A stretch of 64,000 nt of DNA from Scleromitrula shiraiana. Lineage: Eukaryota; Ascomycota; Leotiomycetes; Helotiales; Sclerotiniaceae. Shown in pieces: positions 34,647-46,690 of the stretch. The position numbers were made by a program, and so were the translations under genes. The notes beneath the pieces were generated by a model. The model was not told where the DNA came from, did not search any database, and was given only the letters and a program-made list of their open reading frames with translations. The stretch's first letter is position 1; each line of letters begins with the position of its first letter. The stretch covers positions 3,522,501 through 3,586,500 of the forward strand of contig JABELC010000001.1 of assembly GCA_028455995.1 (NCBI GenBank), written 5' to 3'.

Positions 34647-35981
34647 CTACCTTGGCGGACGCAACTCTGCTAGCGTAACCCTCCCTGGTCCTTGTTCTAA
34701 GTCCTTCATTTCTATATGTGCTCTCACTGATGCTTGACTTTGACTTCTGCGGACTCCTCCTTCGCTTGAATAGCCTCTGTATTTTGCCCTTGATGCTGCG
34801 TTTGCTCTTATAACGTTATACATTTGTTGGACGGTCATGCCTCTGTAAGCATTGTTCGCACTCCAACGTGCTGCATGACGAAGTTCGAGACGTTTTAGTT
34901 GATATGCGACACCAAGATCGTTGAAACCTGTACCACCTCGATTTTGTCTATGAGCGAGATCGTAGTCATATGCGATACGAGGTTTGTAATCAACAGCGCC
35001 AATGGTGTTCGAAAAAGTTCCTCTGAAAAGATCTGAAACGATGAGTCTTGCTCTTTGATTCATTTCCATAGTGTAAGTCAAAGCCGCGGGAGTCTCGGAC
35101 TTATTTTTGTACCCCAGAGCCACGGACATTGCATTTGTGCAGGCCCAAATCTGGCTGGCATGATGAATTCCCATGCCTTCTCTTGAATCGTCCGTTCTCT
35201 TTTTCCAGTCTGCAATCTCAAGATCAGGGATATGTTCACAAAGCAAGTTCAAGATATCTCCGACGAGGCAATGTAAAGGGGGATTTGTGGAACGTCGATC
35301 GCGACTATCCAGCCATTCAATAGTACAGGCTTTCATATTAACAACGATCAAAGAGCTATGCGGAGTATTTGCGGGGGGATATCTATCTTGCACTCGATGG
35401 ATGAATAGAAATGTGAGGCCTTTAATGTAATCACTGGTCAGCCCGTTAGCAGTGAGCCATGCACTTCTGCCGGCAATGTATCCCGCTGGAAGAGGAGCAA
35501 GTGGCCCTACCACTGGTTGCCAAAAGTCGTGCGGAAGATATGCTGCGGTTGGCTGCTCGTTTACACCCGATACGTCCGGTCGAGCACTGTTAACAAAAAC
35601 ACAAATCATTCGAATATATGCATTTACAACGGCAATAATATTGTTCTCGGTCGCAGGACTTGATGGTATTACTGCATCTCCAGGCCTTGGTCCACAGAAT
35701 TTTATAAAATCTCTAAGCATCGCTTGCGTGTATGGGACAAAAGGGAGGATGTTGGGGCCGCCAGCTGGTGTGGGCGGGATTGGATACGCTGCATTCTGGA
35801 GGGTATAGAACACATTGGTTACTTCGTTAGTTCCTGCTGCTAATCTCGTATAAGCCTTCCTAACTCCTGCCTCCATAGTGGCTCTTCCATTGATTCCTAT
35901 TATTCGTCCCCGACCCCTGCCCATAGCCCTAAGATCGTTCCCAAAGGGTATGTTAAGAGCCCCTACCCCGATTCCAGGCAT
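34647..35981 (-). CDS. Ulp1-like (C48) cysteine-protease-related protein
   Basis: Intronless, 444 residues. Residues about 186-295 resemble the Ulp1/SUMO-protease core: FLFIHRVQDRYPPANTPHSS, LIVVNMKACTIEWLDSRDRR, then HHASQIWACTNAMSVALGY. The candidate triad is His208, Asp225 and Cys281, with Gln277 near the usual oxyanion position. The usual G-x-D-C-G is replaced by W-A-C-T, so activity is uncertain. The N-terminus has an RGRGR stretch (22-26) and a helical part. The C-terminal 130 residues are Arg/Ala-rich and hydrophilic. Single-exon Ulp1-like proteins are common in fungi, often derived from transposons or repeat-linked families. The role here is an inference. Confidence 0.55.
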   Translation of the reverse strand: MPGIGVGALNIPFGNDLRAMGRGRGRIIGINGRATMEAGVRKAYTRLAAGTNEVTNVFYTLQNAAYPIPPTPAGGPNILPFVPYTQAMLRDFIKFCGPRPGDAVIPSSPATENNIIAVVNAYIRMICVFVNSARPDVSGVNEQPTAAYLPHDFWQPVVGPLAPLPAGYIAGRSAWLTANGLTSDYIKGLTFLFIHRVQDRYPPANTPHSSLIVVNMKACTIEWLDSRDRRSTNPPLHCLVGDILNLLCEHIPDLEIADWKKRTDDSREGMGIHHASQIWACTNAMSVALGYKNKSETPAALTYTMEMNQRARLIVSDLFRGTFSNTIGAVDYKPRIAYDYDLAHRQNRGGTGFNDLGVAYQLKRLELRHAARWSANNAYRGMTVQQMYNVIRANAASRAKYRGYSSEGGVRRSQSQASVRAHIEMKDLEQGPGRVTLAELRPPR

Positions 35982-36970
35982 TTTGAAGTCGCAGAACGAG
36001 TAAGTATCGCGTTTCTTTAAATATCGTTATGGGCAGATACCTGAATCTAGAAAGGCAGATCTTAATATTTTCCAATTGGGGTAATTACTATACCATTTCT
36101 ATAAATTATCGAAGACAAAGCCATTCAAACTCAATAGAAAATTTGTCCTTTGTTGATAATCTCAACTGGATTATCCTAACATTTTATCCATCACATGATC
36201 AGGGGTTTTCTTTCATGATCCTTTGTCTAGCTACTTTCGGTGTGACGTTAAAGGGAGTTTTAGTTGGGAGAAGCCACAGTTTCAACTTCTATAAAGGCTT
36301 CCTAGATTTTGATTGTTGTCCTAATAATAGGTCCTGAATTAAAGCGGAATTATACCAACAATCCGTTCCCCTGGCCTAGAACTGTTTAGGTTGGCTCAAA
36401 ATGGGATAGATGATTTGGGGTCGAATCTATCTTCGAGTCAAGTCCTTGAGGGTTGGACGGGCAAAGAAAATAAGAAAATAAGAACTTATAAGAGCGTAGT
36501 AAATTAATCACTTTCTCAATATAGATTTTCCCTGATGCTAATGTGGGCTCTGCATGATAATGGGCTGAGATTTGTATTCATCTTCTAGGGAAAATGAATC
36601 TCGCAAATAATTGATGCTCCAAACAGTGCAATAATTCATTCACCAATTTTCATTTGAACAAGGAGAACATCGTGTTTTCCGATCTAGTGTTGAATATTTT
36701 TATTCTTCAACTAAATGTTAGATATTGAGTGTATAAGTTTCGAAATCTGGAGTATACAATGAAGTGGCTCCCGAGTATATACACATCTCTATGATTCGCG
36801 TAGGATAGCATGATGCTGCATAAAGGGGAATTTGGGCGATAAAATTAGCACTTGCAGTTAATCAGTTCCCCGAAAGAACTATTTTGCGAGAAATCAACTA
36901 CCACATAAGCAATTTGGATGGCATATTTGTTAGTCGTTGACCGTTAAAAAGATTATTTGAGGAAAGCGTT
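35982..36970. other. Intergenic region
   Basis: About 1 kb without a supported gene; the frame at 36029-36337 shows no domain. It holds the promoter of the Ulp1-like gene and the 3' end of the LYC1-like gene. Confidence 0.45.
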
Positions 36971-38251
36971 TCAACACCAAGCATAATACTCGTTATTAAT
37001 CCATTCGGGTGCCATGCCGTCTTTACCGCTCTCTTCAAACCAAAGGCCACTCGCTATACTATCATCTTCTCTTTCTACCATTGAATATAAGACCTCACTT
37101 TGATCTATCATACCCTGTAGAACTGCTGTTGGATGCCACAACTTTACATGGTCAAGTTTCCATTCTGCAGCCTCATTCTGGGCAGCCTCAAGGACTGTTC
37201 TAAGATATTCAACTTGCTCATGCGGTATTATTGTATGCGGATTCTCCTGGTCATGCAAGTCACGAAAGTTATCTAACTCCTGGTTTTCGACAACCAGCCG
37301 TAGAATGTACAGTGTGTTATCACCCAATTTTTCTTTGGGGTTCGAATAGTATCGATGAGTCCACTATAACATTACAATTAGTTATTAGATATCATAGATC
37401 AAATCAACATGGAAGAAGAATCTCAACCGAGTTTCAGTTGTGAACATAGAACTCACTATCGCCCATATACGGCTACCAGCTGGTCCTGCAATCGCTCCTT
37501 TGGCGTGGGGAATCTTTCCAAATAATTCGTGGCACGCAAATTCTTCCTTGCTTATGTGCCATAGCATATGATCAATGTCTGGCACAATTGATATACATTG
37601 TTCTTTACCTTCCATTCTTTTCGCCAGAGCCACTCTAATCATCGCCTCATCCTTATCACAGAGCTCCTGCAAATCTTGTACGGGGATCTGTTTGGCTATA
37701 CACCGATTTGTCAATTTGGACGGTTGGAACACCATATGTGTGTTCGTGACAGTGGGCTGCCATCCAAGACCCGCATAGAATGATTTTCCGATATCCGAGT
37801 ATAGTATGCTTCCAGCACACTGCTCCGTCTGCCAATTTAGAAGAACTTTAGCTAGCTCCTTCATCATGCGAGATGCATAACCTCGACCACGATATCCAGC
37901 TGGACAGAAAATACTAGCAATGCCATGAACAATGGTATCGGTGACACTCCCATCGTTGCTGCTTATCAATGCGCGTTTGCGAAAAGTTTCACAAGAGCAT
38001 AAGATTGGTCGTTGCCCCGGAGCAAGGTTCCTGTCAACCAAAATCCAGTTTGTCATTCCCCCATCTTTTGCGAGTGGTACAGTTGTCAAAAAAAGTGATT
38101 CTTTTAGGTAAACTGTCAAGGTGAGTGAGTCTCCCCATGAAACCCAGGTGTTGGTCCAAATGGAAGTACACTCTTCATAAGTGGGATGGCTGAGGTGGAG
38201 TTCAGATGAATTTGCATCTGGCAAATTGTATGGATCGATGTTAGATTCCAT
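36971..38251 (-). CDS. LYC1-like N-acetyltransferase
   Basis: Exons are 37457-38251 and 36971-37363. The 93-nt intron runs from GTGAGT to TTATAG, and the product is 395 residues. It follows the fungal LYC1 pattern throughout: LHLSHPTYEECTSIWTNTW, VPLAKDGGMTNWILVDRN, an acetyl-CoA loop IASIFCPAGYRGRGYASRMM (R-G-R-G-Y-A as motif A), LYSDIGKSFYAGLGWQPT, and a C-terminal domain with GSRIWAI-WTHRYY, DNTLYILRLVVE and a WHPTAVLQGM block. Yeast Lyc1 acetylates free L-lysine at N6 in lysine breakdown. This homologue may do the same or act on another amine. The protein is cytosolic by appearance. Confidence 0.8.
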
Positions 38252-38690
38252 ATTGCATCATTCGAGAAGAATTATGAGAGAATGCTGGAAAAACATGTTT
38301 CCGTTGAGGGAGTTAACTTTTTTAGCTTAAATATACCGTGATAGGCGTTTTGCTAGACATTAGCTCATTCTGTTAGCGCACCATGACATCACATTAAGAT
38401 GCTATCTTGAATCTAGGTATACACGGCGTTTTCACGGAATCTTGTCTATCGTAGTCATTTATGGCAGATTCTTGGGGGAAGCTGTTCAGGGTTGGTAATA
38501 CTGGCATGGCCAAAATGTATAAAATATTGATATCATGTACCAATGATTGATTGGTCGGAGATAGGAGATAGAAGTTTGATTGTTGCGATAGTCCTTACAT
38601 AGACGGAGTCGACAACAATCAAATAAATGAAACTATTAACCTCTAAGTAAATTCTTGAACCGACATCGGTTATGATCTCTCAGTAAGTCT
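38252..38690. other. Intergenic region
   Basis: No gene. It contains the promoter of the LYC1-like gene and the 3' end of the OPT gene. Confidence 0.45.
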
Positions 38691-41326
38691 CTATCCAAGA
38701 GCATTAGGAGGGATGTTCCCAGGTGGAAAACATCTGTCAACCACCGCCGAATTGCCCCACCAATTTGGAAATGTCGCATTGGGTAGATCTAAACCAAAGA
38801 CCATAACAGTTTGCATCAGTTGGGTACCACAATCAAGTCCCATTCCTAAAAGGTAATTGTACTTTCGAAACCAGACTGGATGGTAACGGTACATATATCC
38901 CATACTAGTATAAAATGAGATTTCGTTCTTCCACATTTCACAAAGTTGGAAGAGAGAACTTACAAAAATACAGCAAATGCAGCACTGGTCATCAGATTCG
39001 CTGTTTGATAAACAGGAAACGAAACCGCACCAAAAAGAACCATTGTCGGGTTGAAACGCTCCTCAATCCTCCAATTCGGTTTCCATTTATGTACGAACCA
39101 AGTCAGGAGTACGAGTATGGGACCGACAATGAATCCATATTGAATCCAAGAGTAGAGAGAATCTCGACTAAAGAATATTTTGGGTCCAAGCACTCCCCAA
39201 ACGACGGAGAGTGAGAAGAAGTTGCGAGTCTTGACAGCGTTCCATGCTTGAGATGCAACGACACCTGTGAGTTTTGGTCCTTCAGCGTCAATTATAAGTC
39301 CTATAAGAACGTCAGATTTTGATACATCGACAGATAAAGAATAAAAGGATATTTACTCATCATCCCATAGTTTATGAAAGGGCCCAAAAGTGTCCCGTAA
39401 ATTTGTCCGATAAACATTTCAGTCTCTGGAATTTTCATATAAAACCCGAATTTATAATCCGAGATGAGATTGATGTTTTGTTCCAATATTTGACGACCAT
39501 ATACCATAGTTGTCAGTACTGCTAAAGGTTTTCCTGGGAAGAGTGCTCCAGCAATGACTTCTGATAAGAAGGCCATGCCAACTTGAACGTTGGCAACGCC
39601 CCATAAGATACCATTTGGAAAAGTGAAAATGCATGAGACGGCAGCGATAACAACAAATCCCCTAAGTATGTATATTAGTTATGAACATTACAATATCTTG
39701 CAAAACACTTACCACCAAGGAAGTTGCATTTCTGCCCCGTAGAGCTGACCTATTGATAGTGCAGTACAAACCAGCAAAAGAAGACCGTACCACCAATGTG
39801 GTACTCGAGGGAAGTTTTCCATGAGCTTCAAGTATGGATCATTATAATTGTGTCTGCGACCTTTGAATGCGTCTCTTAATGCATGATACGCCGGTATACC
39901 ATACCAAAGGATGGCGTAAACCATTGCTCCGGTCGATGCAGCAAATCCGAAGAAAAATTGCAACGCATACGAAGCGGACCAATACGGTCGAGAATAAGCA
40001 TCCATAGCTTCTTGGTTAAGGGAAAAATCCGGATTTAAGATTCTGGTAATGTTGTATCTGTCACCATTTTCATCCCAAGTTCCGGATGCCATGGCAGGGA
40101 AGTTCATCGCGTTGAGAGTATTGCTGAAGTATATTATCGGATATACCATCCAGCAAGCTATCATAGCCCCAACCAATTGGTTTGCGTTTGCCCATAGTGG
40201 TGTATACATTGGCTGCCAGAATGAGATATAATTCCAATCTAGACTTATGTCCAGCATTCCCTATATGAATTGTAAGTGTTTTGTTGATATGCAGCACAGG
40301 AACAGGTCATACAAAGCCATAATATCCCGATCCCATGAGATACGCCTTCCAGTTTCCGTGGCCAAAGTAGCAAACGAGTGGAATAGAACCAAGCAATGGG
40401 AACATAACGACTGGGATCCATTCGTAGCAAAACGCCGCGACAGCAACAATACAGAAGAATTTGAGAGATTTCTTTGTTACTGAAGGATTCTGATGCATGG
40501 CATTGAAAAGGGATACATTTGGTAAGACACCTGGATAGTAAATATTCGGAGGTCGAACAAGAATATCTCTAAATAGTCCTGCAAATCCGTAACCGATCAT
40601 CTGAGTAGTGATGAGGAACAAAATCCCCCATCCTGCATTTATTTTACGTCCATAGTACAACTCCATGGCAGACAATGGACCAAGGCCGTAAGCAGTGTAA
40701 CACTGATATAATTAATTATTGATAGTCATTGTCAGAATGAACGGAGGAACACTTACACTGCCCCAGTAAGCAACTACAATGAGAGCATGCTCTTTCGCAT
40801 TCCATGGACCAGGATTCAAGCTCCATTTCCAACCAAATGTATTGAAGACTCTCTTGGGGAGGTATGCAGCCATGGCTGAGCCCATTCCCCAAGACAGAAG
40901 TTGTACAGCGTAACTGCTTAGGTTCATAATGTATGGTTTAAAGTAATAAAATGAGGATATAGCACAACCTGTAATGACCCAAAAGGTAGAGCAAAACCAG
41001 AACCTGAAGGTAAGAATCGGTTCACTGGATATATCAACATTAGAACCATGATCTGAATAATTTGCAAGGCCAGATTCTTACCTGGGATCATTGTGTAAAT
41101 CGACAGTTTTGGCGACGAGAGGAATCGGGTAGTCTTTCAAACGAGGGTCGATAAAGAGATCCTTCTCGTCAGGAATCAATATCTCGTCTTCGAGAATATC
41201 TTGAGAGTTATTTGTATCAACAGCTTCAATGCCTATGGCAGGAGACTTCTTTTCTGAGATTTGGTGGTCTGAAGAACTCGGTGTTTTTGATTCAATCTCC
41301 TCTCGAGGGGGATCCATGATCTCCAT
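38691..41326 (-). CDS. OPT-family oligopeptide transporter
   Basis: Seven exons on the minus strand: 41082-41326, 40757-41024, 40313-40702, 39713-40260, 39357-39661, 38964-39300 and 38691-38904. All introns are 51-59 nt and all phases fit, giving 768 residues. The start is ATG 41326 (MEIMDPPREE). A hydrophilic 90-residue tail is followed by helices. Family marks are NPGPWNAKEHALIVVAYWGS, TAYGLGPLSAMELYYGR, the Asn/Gly-rich loop NPDFSLNQEAMDAYSRPYWS, WWYGLLLLVCTALSIGQLYG, FPNGILWGVANVQVGMAFLS, and an end with GNSAVVDRCFPPGNIPPNALG. It should import tetra/pentapeptides or glutathione with protons across the plasma membrane. It looks intact. Confidence 0.93.
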
Positions 41327-41887
41327 GTTGACTTTTGCTTCAACTTTCAAGAACAAAGTGGTTGTTTTGCGAACGTGTAGGAGGGATATGAAATCTTCTT
41401 ATATCTAGAACGATCACTTCCACAACCGTATCTGTGGGGTCATATCCCATTATTGGGATGGCGGTGGGGCAATTTGTACATAATATACAACAACGTTACA
41501 AGATGTGCATGGCAATATCTAATAGGGGAATTGGTGTTCCGCCATATCTTCGGATTCTAAAGAATTCACTTTTAGTATAATACAAGTACAATTCATTGAG
41601 CTCTTTCACTCTTTGTATCCCCAAGCCTTTCCCCTGGCCCAACCGAGAGGGGCAAAATCAAACGGTCAAGATTTATCACATTCTTCCATATATAGCATAA
41701 TTTTTTTTCTCTCCAAAGCATTTTCGCCAGTAGAACAGGACTTTCATCATAGGAAGCGTTTTCCAGCAACAAGATCCTCGAACACAAATCCCTGTTATTT
41801 TCAACCTAGGTGGACCTTCATTGAGTGTTCTGAATGATTCTGCCTTCAATAGACTTATTTTAGCTTTTGATCTTGCAACATTCATAA
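41327..41887. other. Intergenic, promoter side of the OPT gene
   Basis: No gene. It holds the OPT promoter and the last DNA of normal composition before the AT-rich block; a minisatellite begins at 41888. Confidence 0.5.
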
Positions 41888-42003
41888 AGATAACAGAAAA
41901 TATAACAGAAAATATAACAAGAAAATATAACAAAAAAGATAACAGAAAAGATAACAGAAAAGATAACAGAAAATATAACAGAAAATATAACAGAAAAGAT
42001 AAG
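41888..42003. repeat. 11-bp minisatellite
   Basis: About ten head-to-tail copies of GATAACAGAAAA/TATAACAGAAAA-type units of roughly 11 bp, with small length changes in the middle. It sits exactly at the border between normal DNA on the left and the AT-rich block on the right. It also creates a false open frame of Asn-Lys repeats. Confidence 0.8.
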
Positions 42004-42288
42004 TTATTAACTTCCTAAATGAGAATGTTGTCCTATATTTCTTTGGGTTGAGTAGTTTTGATATTCATGAATTGAGAAAATATATTGTCATTGGATGTTT
42101 AAATAAAATTAGATAGTACTACTAGTGCCACCTTATCTCAAAAGTTGTATTATACGTATTCCAGCTCGGCACTATTAATTCCGCTTGACTATTAAGAAAG
42201 ACTTTACACGAAAAACTCTAAAAGAAGAAAGCAATAAAGATCTTTAAAAAATAATTAAATTTGAAAATTTTCTTGGATTTAAACAAGT

Positions 42289-42314
42289 TACTACTACTAG
42301 TACTAGTAGTAGTA
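42289..42314. repeat. 26-bp perfect palindrome of TAC/TAG units
   Basis: TACTACTACTAGT followed by its exact inverse. The sequence reads identically on both strands over 26 bases and is followed by six further bases of the same repeat. Confidence 0.8.
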
Positions 42315-43280
42315 CTAGTATGATCATGTTATATAATATAATTATTTATTTATTTCAAGTTCAAGTTGATAGTATAATTGGTTTATATTTTTTTATTTGA
42401 TTCAACTTGAATATCGTTTCATATTTACTAGTATTAATTAGTATTATTTTTAATATTATCATTAGTACTAGTAGTAGTAATATATATTTTTCAAATATAT
42501 TTATAAAAAATTGATATTATTATTATTGCTAGTGAAAGAACTATTTTAAATTATATAATTATAAATATTTAATATCAGATTTTAATATAATTTAAAAAAT
42601 GAATTAAATTAAAAATAAAAGAATTTATTAATAATGATATATTTAATTTGATCATGAACTTGAAGATTATATATTTTGAAATAAATGAATTTAATTCAAG
42701 TTATCAATAAATAATTCATAATATTACTAGTAGTAATAAATATAAATATTTTTATATTCTAATTTAATACGCAATTTATAGTATTTTTGATTTTATTATA
42801 TTTTTTTTATTTTTTTTATTTAATTAGAAATTAAATAACTAATATATCATGATAATAAAGATCGAGTTCAAAATTGAAAAAATATTGAATATGTTTTTTT
42901 AAATAATATTCTGTTTATTATTTAATTACTAGTAATATTTATTAATTCGAAATCATTTTTACAATAATAAACAAGTTATTATTTTATTTTCTGTTATTTG
43001 ATCAAATTACTTTCAAGTTAACTTCTAATATAAAATTGAATTCTATTATTAAAATCATTGAATTAAAGTTATCATCAAGAAAAGAATTTCTATATACTAG
43101 TAATTATTCAATAAGAATACTAGTAATTTTAATTTAATTAAAAAATTTATTATTGATAAAAATTAATCAGTTAAACTTAATTATTAATTAATTATTACTA
43201 CTACTAGTAGTAATTAATAAAAATCTACTATTAATCAATAGGAATCTATTAAATAACTTGTATATTTTAATTCAAGTTGT

Positions 43281-43530
43281 CATTGATCATCAATCTTATC
43301 CATCAATCTTATTCATCAATCTTCAAGTTATTCATTAACCTTATCTATCAATCTTATTCATTAACCTTATCTATTAATCTTATCTCAGACTATTAATCTT
43401 ATCTACTGATATCAACCTTATTCATTAATCTTATTCATTAATCTTATCTATGATCAATCTTACTAGTATTCATTAAACTAATTCATCAATTTTATTCATT
43501 AATCAATCTTATCAATTCTATCAATCTCAA
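43281..43530. repeat. Minisatellite, ATCAATCTTATC-type units
   Basis: About 250 bp built from imperfect tandem units of 10-13 bp, such as ATCAATCTTATCC, ATTCATTAACCTT and ATCTATTAATCTT. Cytosines are kept on one strand only, so the strand is pyrimidine-biased (CTTATC). The unit length varies. Confidence 0.7.
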
Positions 43531-44630
43531 TATTCCTCAATATATTATTAATATATATATATATAAATTCTAGTTAAATTTAATTGCTTTTATTAATAAA
43601 TAATGAATTTAAGTTATTATTATTAATAATATTATATAATATTTAAATTAAAAGAAAACTATATAGTATTATTACTAGTATTAACTTGTAATAATTAAAT
43701 TATTTTATATAATTTTTATATTAAATATTATGATAATTAATAATGTTTATATATTTTAAATTTATATAGAACTTAAACATTCAAGTCAAAATAAAATTAT
43801 AAAACAATAAAAATTATATTATTAAAATTATATAATTAAACTCTATTTATTGATATAATATTATCTTTTATAATTTTTTCAAGTTATAGATAATAATAAT
43901 TATTATATTATTAATATATAATTGATGAATTTATTAGTACTACTAGTAATTATAATTATATAGTATTTTCATTATCAAAAACTTTTTAATGATCGATTAA
44001 TAATCAATTAATTATTATTAATATAAATAATCTATATAATGAATCTATATATTTTTAACTAAAAAACTTTATATTGATGATATATTATAATAACTTGAAG
44101 TTTACTTGTAAAATATATAAAAAGTATTACTAATAATCATTATAATGTTGAATATTAATAGAAACTTAAAGATTATATAAAACAAATTAATCATGCGAGT
44201 TATATAATTCAAAAAAGAAACTTTTAATTTAAATATTCTATAATATTATGAATAATTATACTTTTTATTATTTAGTAATAGTAGAATCAATCGATTTAAT
44301 TAAAGTTTACATGTATATATTAATGATATTTTGAAAAATAATGACTCGGAGATTAATGAAATTAATAAAATTAATAACTTAAATTCAAGTTAATAAATGA
44401 AATCAATTATTAATTAGAATATATTGCTATTATATAGAATAAACTTTTTTGATTAATTTTTATTGATTAATAATTCAAGTTAATAATTCATTATAAAAAT
44501 CAAGTTTAATGAGTTAATAATTAATTTTCATTAATATAAAAACTTGAAACTTCAATATATATTAAGATAATTATAATTAATTATGATACTAGTAATTAAA
44601 TAAAGATAATTTTAGTTTATTAATAATCAT

Positions 44631-44789
44631 TATGGTTTTACTTCGATTAAGTCATACGATTATAGTATTGTGATTTGTGTTGTATGTTTTTATTATTGAT
44701 TTATTTATGATATAAATTGTCAAATCGTATATATATATGATTATAGTTATATGTTTATTATATGCTATTTTGTGATCTATATTTTAATA
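44631..44789. repeat. LTR of element B, left copy
   Basis: 159 bp, beginning TATGGTTTTACTTCG (TG changed to TA) and ending TTTTAATA (CA changed to TA). My hand alignment to the right copy has no gap: 37 transitions and one transversion in 159 positions. The preceding five bases are ATCAT. It is followed by TTGGCA, as is the left LTR of element A. Confidence 0.85.
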
Positions 44790-46069
44790 TTGGCATTATT
44801 TGAAAAGAAAGGAAATTAAGCTAAACTTATTATATATTGTAGTATTATTCTTTTTTGTTTTTTTATGAAATAGATTAAAAGGTTGAAATGTATATGAATA
44901 GTATAGTTAATAAAGAAAATGTTATTTAAAAAAAATATATATAAAATCATAGTTATTGTTGTTTTAATAAGTATTATTTTTAAAAAAGTTATTTTTGGAT
45001 TGGAATAATGATATCTCAATGATTTTTGTAGATATTATTTATATATATCATTATCTTTTGCATCTTTTTTATATTAGTTCTTTATGTTTTTGCATTTTTT
45101 ATATTAATTCTTTATATTATTGTATCTTTTTAGTCGTATTCTTTTTATTATAATATATTAATATATTGTATAAGTTAATTTATAATAAATACTAATTTAA
45201 GCGATTATGATTTATTTTGCTAGATAAATAAAATAATTCATTCGTATTTAATCTATTTTTTTATATCGATGTTGACTTTATTAATATCGATAAAGTTTTT
45301 GAAAATAGTGTAAAGTTTTGATTTCGTTATTGTATTAATGGGGTTTATGTTATTAATGATTTATTTGATTTTTATAATTTCTTTATATTTATATAATTAA
45401 TAAATAAAAATTAAATTAATTATTAAATGTTTTTTTTAGAAAATATTAAGTTTGATTAAATATTTATAAAATGATTTTAAATCAATATAAATTATAAAAA
45501 ATATGAGGATAATTATGATTTTTTTATTGATTAATTAATTTATAATTTTATTAATATTAAATTTAATTATAATAATAATATCGAATTCATATTTTATTTT
45601 ATATAATTCTAAAATAAAAACATTTTATATGATTTATTTATATTTAATAAAGAATTAATAGATGATATTTATATTATTATCTTTATTAATAAATATTATA
45701 ATAAAGTTGATTTAAAAGAAAAAATTAATATTATTTATAAAACTTGTATTTATAAAATAGATTATTTATAATAATTCTATTTTAAAAAGAATAAATATAA
45801 AATTATAATTGAAATTGTTAATTTGTTATTGAATATGTTTATTAAAAATGTTTATATTGTTTTTAATTAGATTAATGATTTAGATTGTATATAATAAATT
45901 GAATAATGTTTTTAATTAATAAATATTTATAATATATATACTATAAATTTATTAAATAATATATTGTTTTTTTAAAAAAATATTCTTTTTGATTTTTATA
46001 TATGATTTAAAATTGATAAAGAAATATTTTATAAAATAGAATTTATTATATTATTGTTTTTAAATAAAT

Positions 46070-46690
46070 ATAATTATATTGTTTTTATTAATTTGAATTA
46101 AAATATTATTAAATTTAAAAAGAAAATTAATTATTAATTATTCTTATATTTTTGAAAGATAATTTTTTTTTTTGATTTAAGTTTTCTTTTTATTTACGAA
46201 TTTTTTGTTAATAAAAATAAGAGTATTATCGATTTATAATCTAATTATATTTAATTTTTTATTTTTATTAATATAAAGTAAGTAATTATTAGATAAAAAA
46301 AAGGTTATTTTAAAGATTTTTATATAATAATTATAATATATAAAATATTAATAGTTTTTTAATTTTGCGATATTATAAAGCAAATATATAATTTTAAAGA
46401 TTGTATTTAATTCAAAATTTGCTTTTAATGAAAATTTGATATAAAATATATAAATTAAAGATATTTTTGATTAAATATATATTTATAATATATTATAAAG
46501 ATATAATTAAATATATTAATATATGTTTTATAAAGCTATAAAATAAAATATAGTTCTATAATTAATATATTAGATAATAGAGGATTTTGTTAAAACTATT
46601 TTTTTATTTTTATTATTATAGCTTTAAATTATTAATTTGGACTTTTTGAATATCTTTAATATATTTTTGTTTTTAATAGAATTAATAAAT
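46070..46690 (-). pseudogene. Reverse transcriptase relic of element B
   Basis: Two blocks match copia-type RT in single frames broken by stops. At 46560-46690: IFKKSKLII-stop-SYNNKNKKIV, then LTKSSII (family pattern EKSRLVIQ.YN..K..VLTQSPTIQ). At 46070-46245: stop-IDNTLIFINKKFVNKK, then KFNNILIQ (pattern Q-T-D-D-T-L, the active-site block, with Gln now TAA and one Asp now Asn). It is not functional. Confidence 0.7.

Larger units (their letters stand above)
42019..44625. other. AT-rich flank left of the nested elements
   Basis: No gene and no element that I can name. Two short words recur in otherwise featureless A/T sequence: TTCAAGTT/AACTTGAA (for example near 42358, 42405, 42690, 43013, 43257) and ACTAGTA (near 42300, 42430, 42470, 42726, 43105, 43200). 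The same words recur right of the elements (60640-61060). A palindrome and a minisatellite are listed separately. Confidence 0.6.

Noticed and set aside
41821..42018. Open frame of Asn-Arg/Lys-Lys repeats
   Set aside because: Entirely explained by the 11-bp minisatellite.
43281..43530. CRISPR-like array
   Set aside because: Units are contiguous 10-13-bp repeats without spacers, in a fungal genome; it is a minisatellite.
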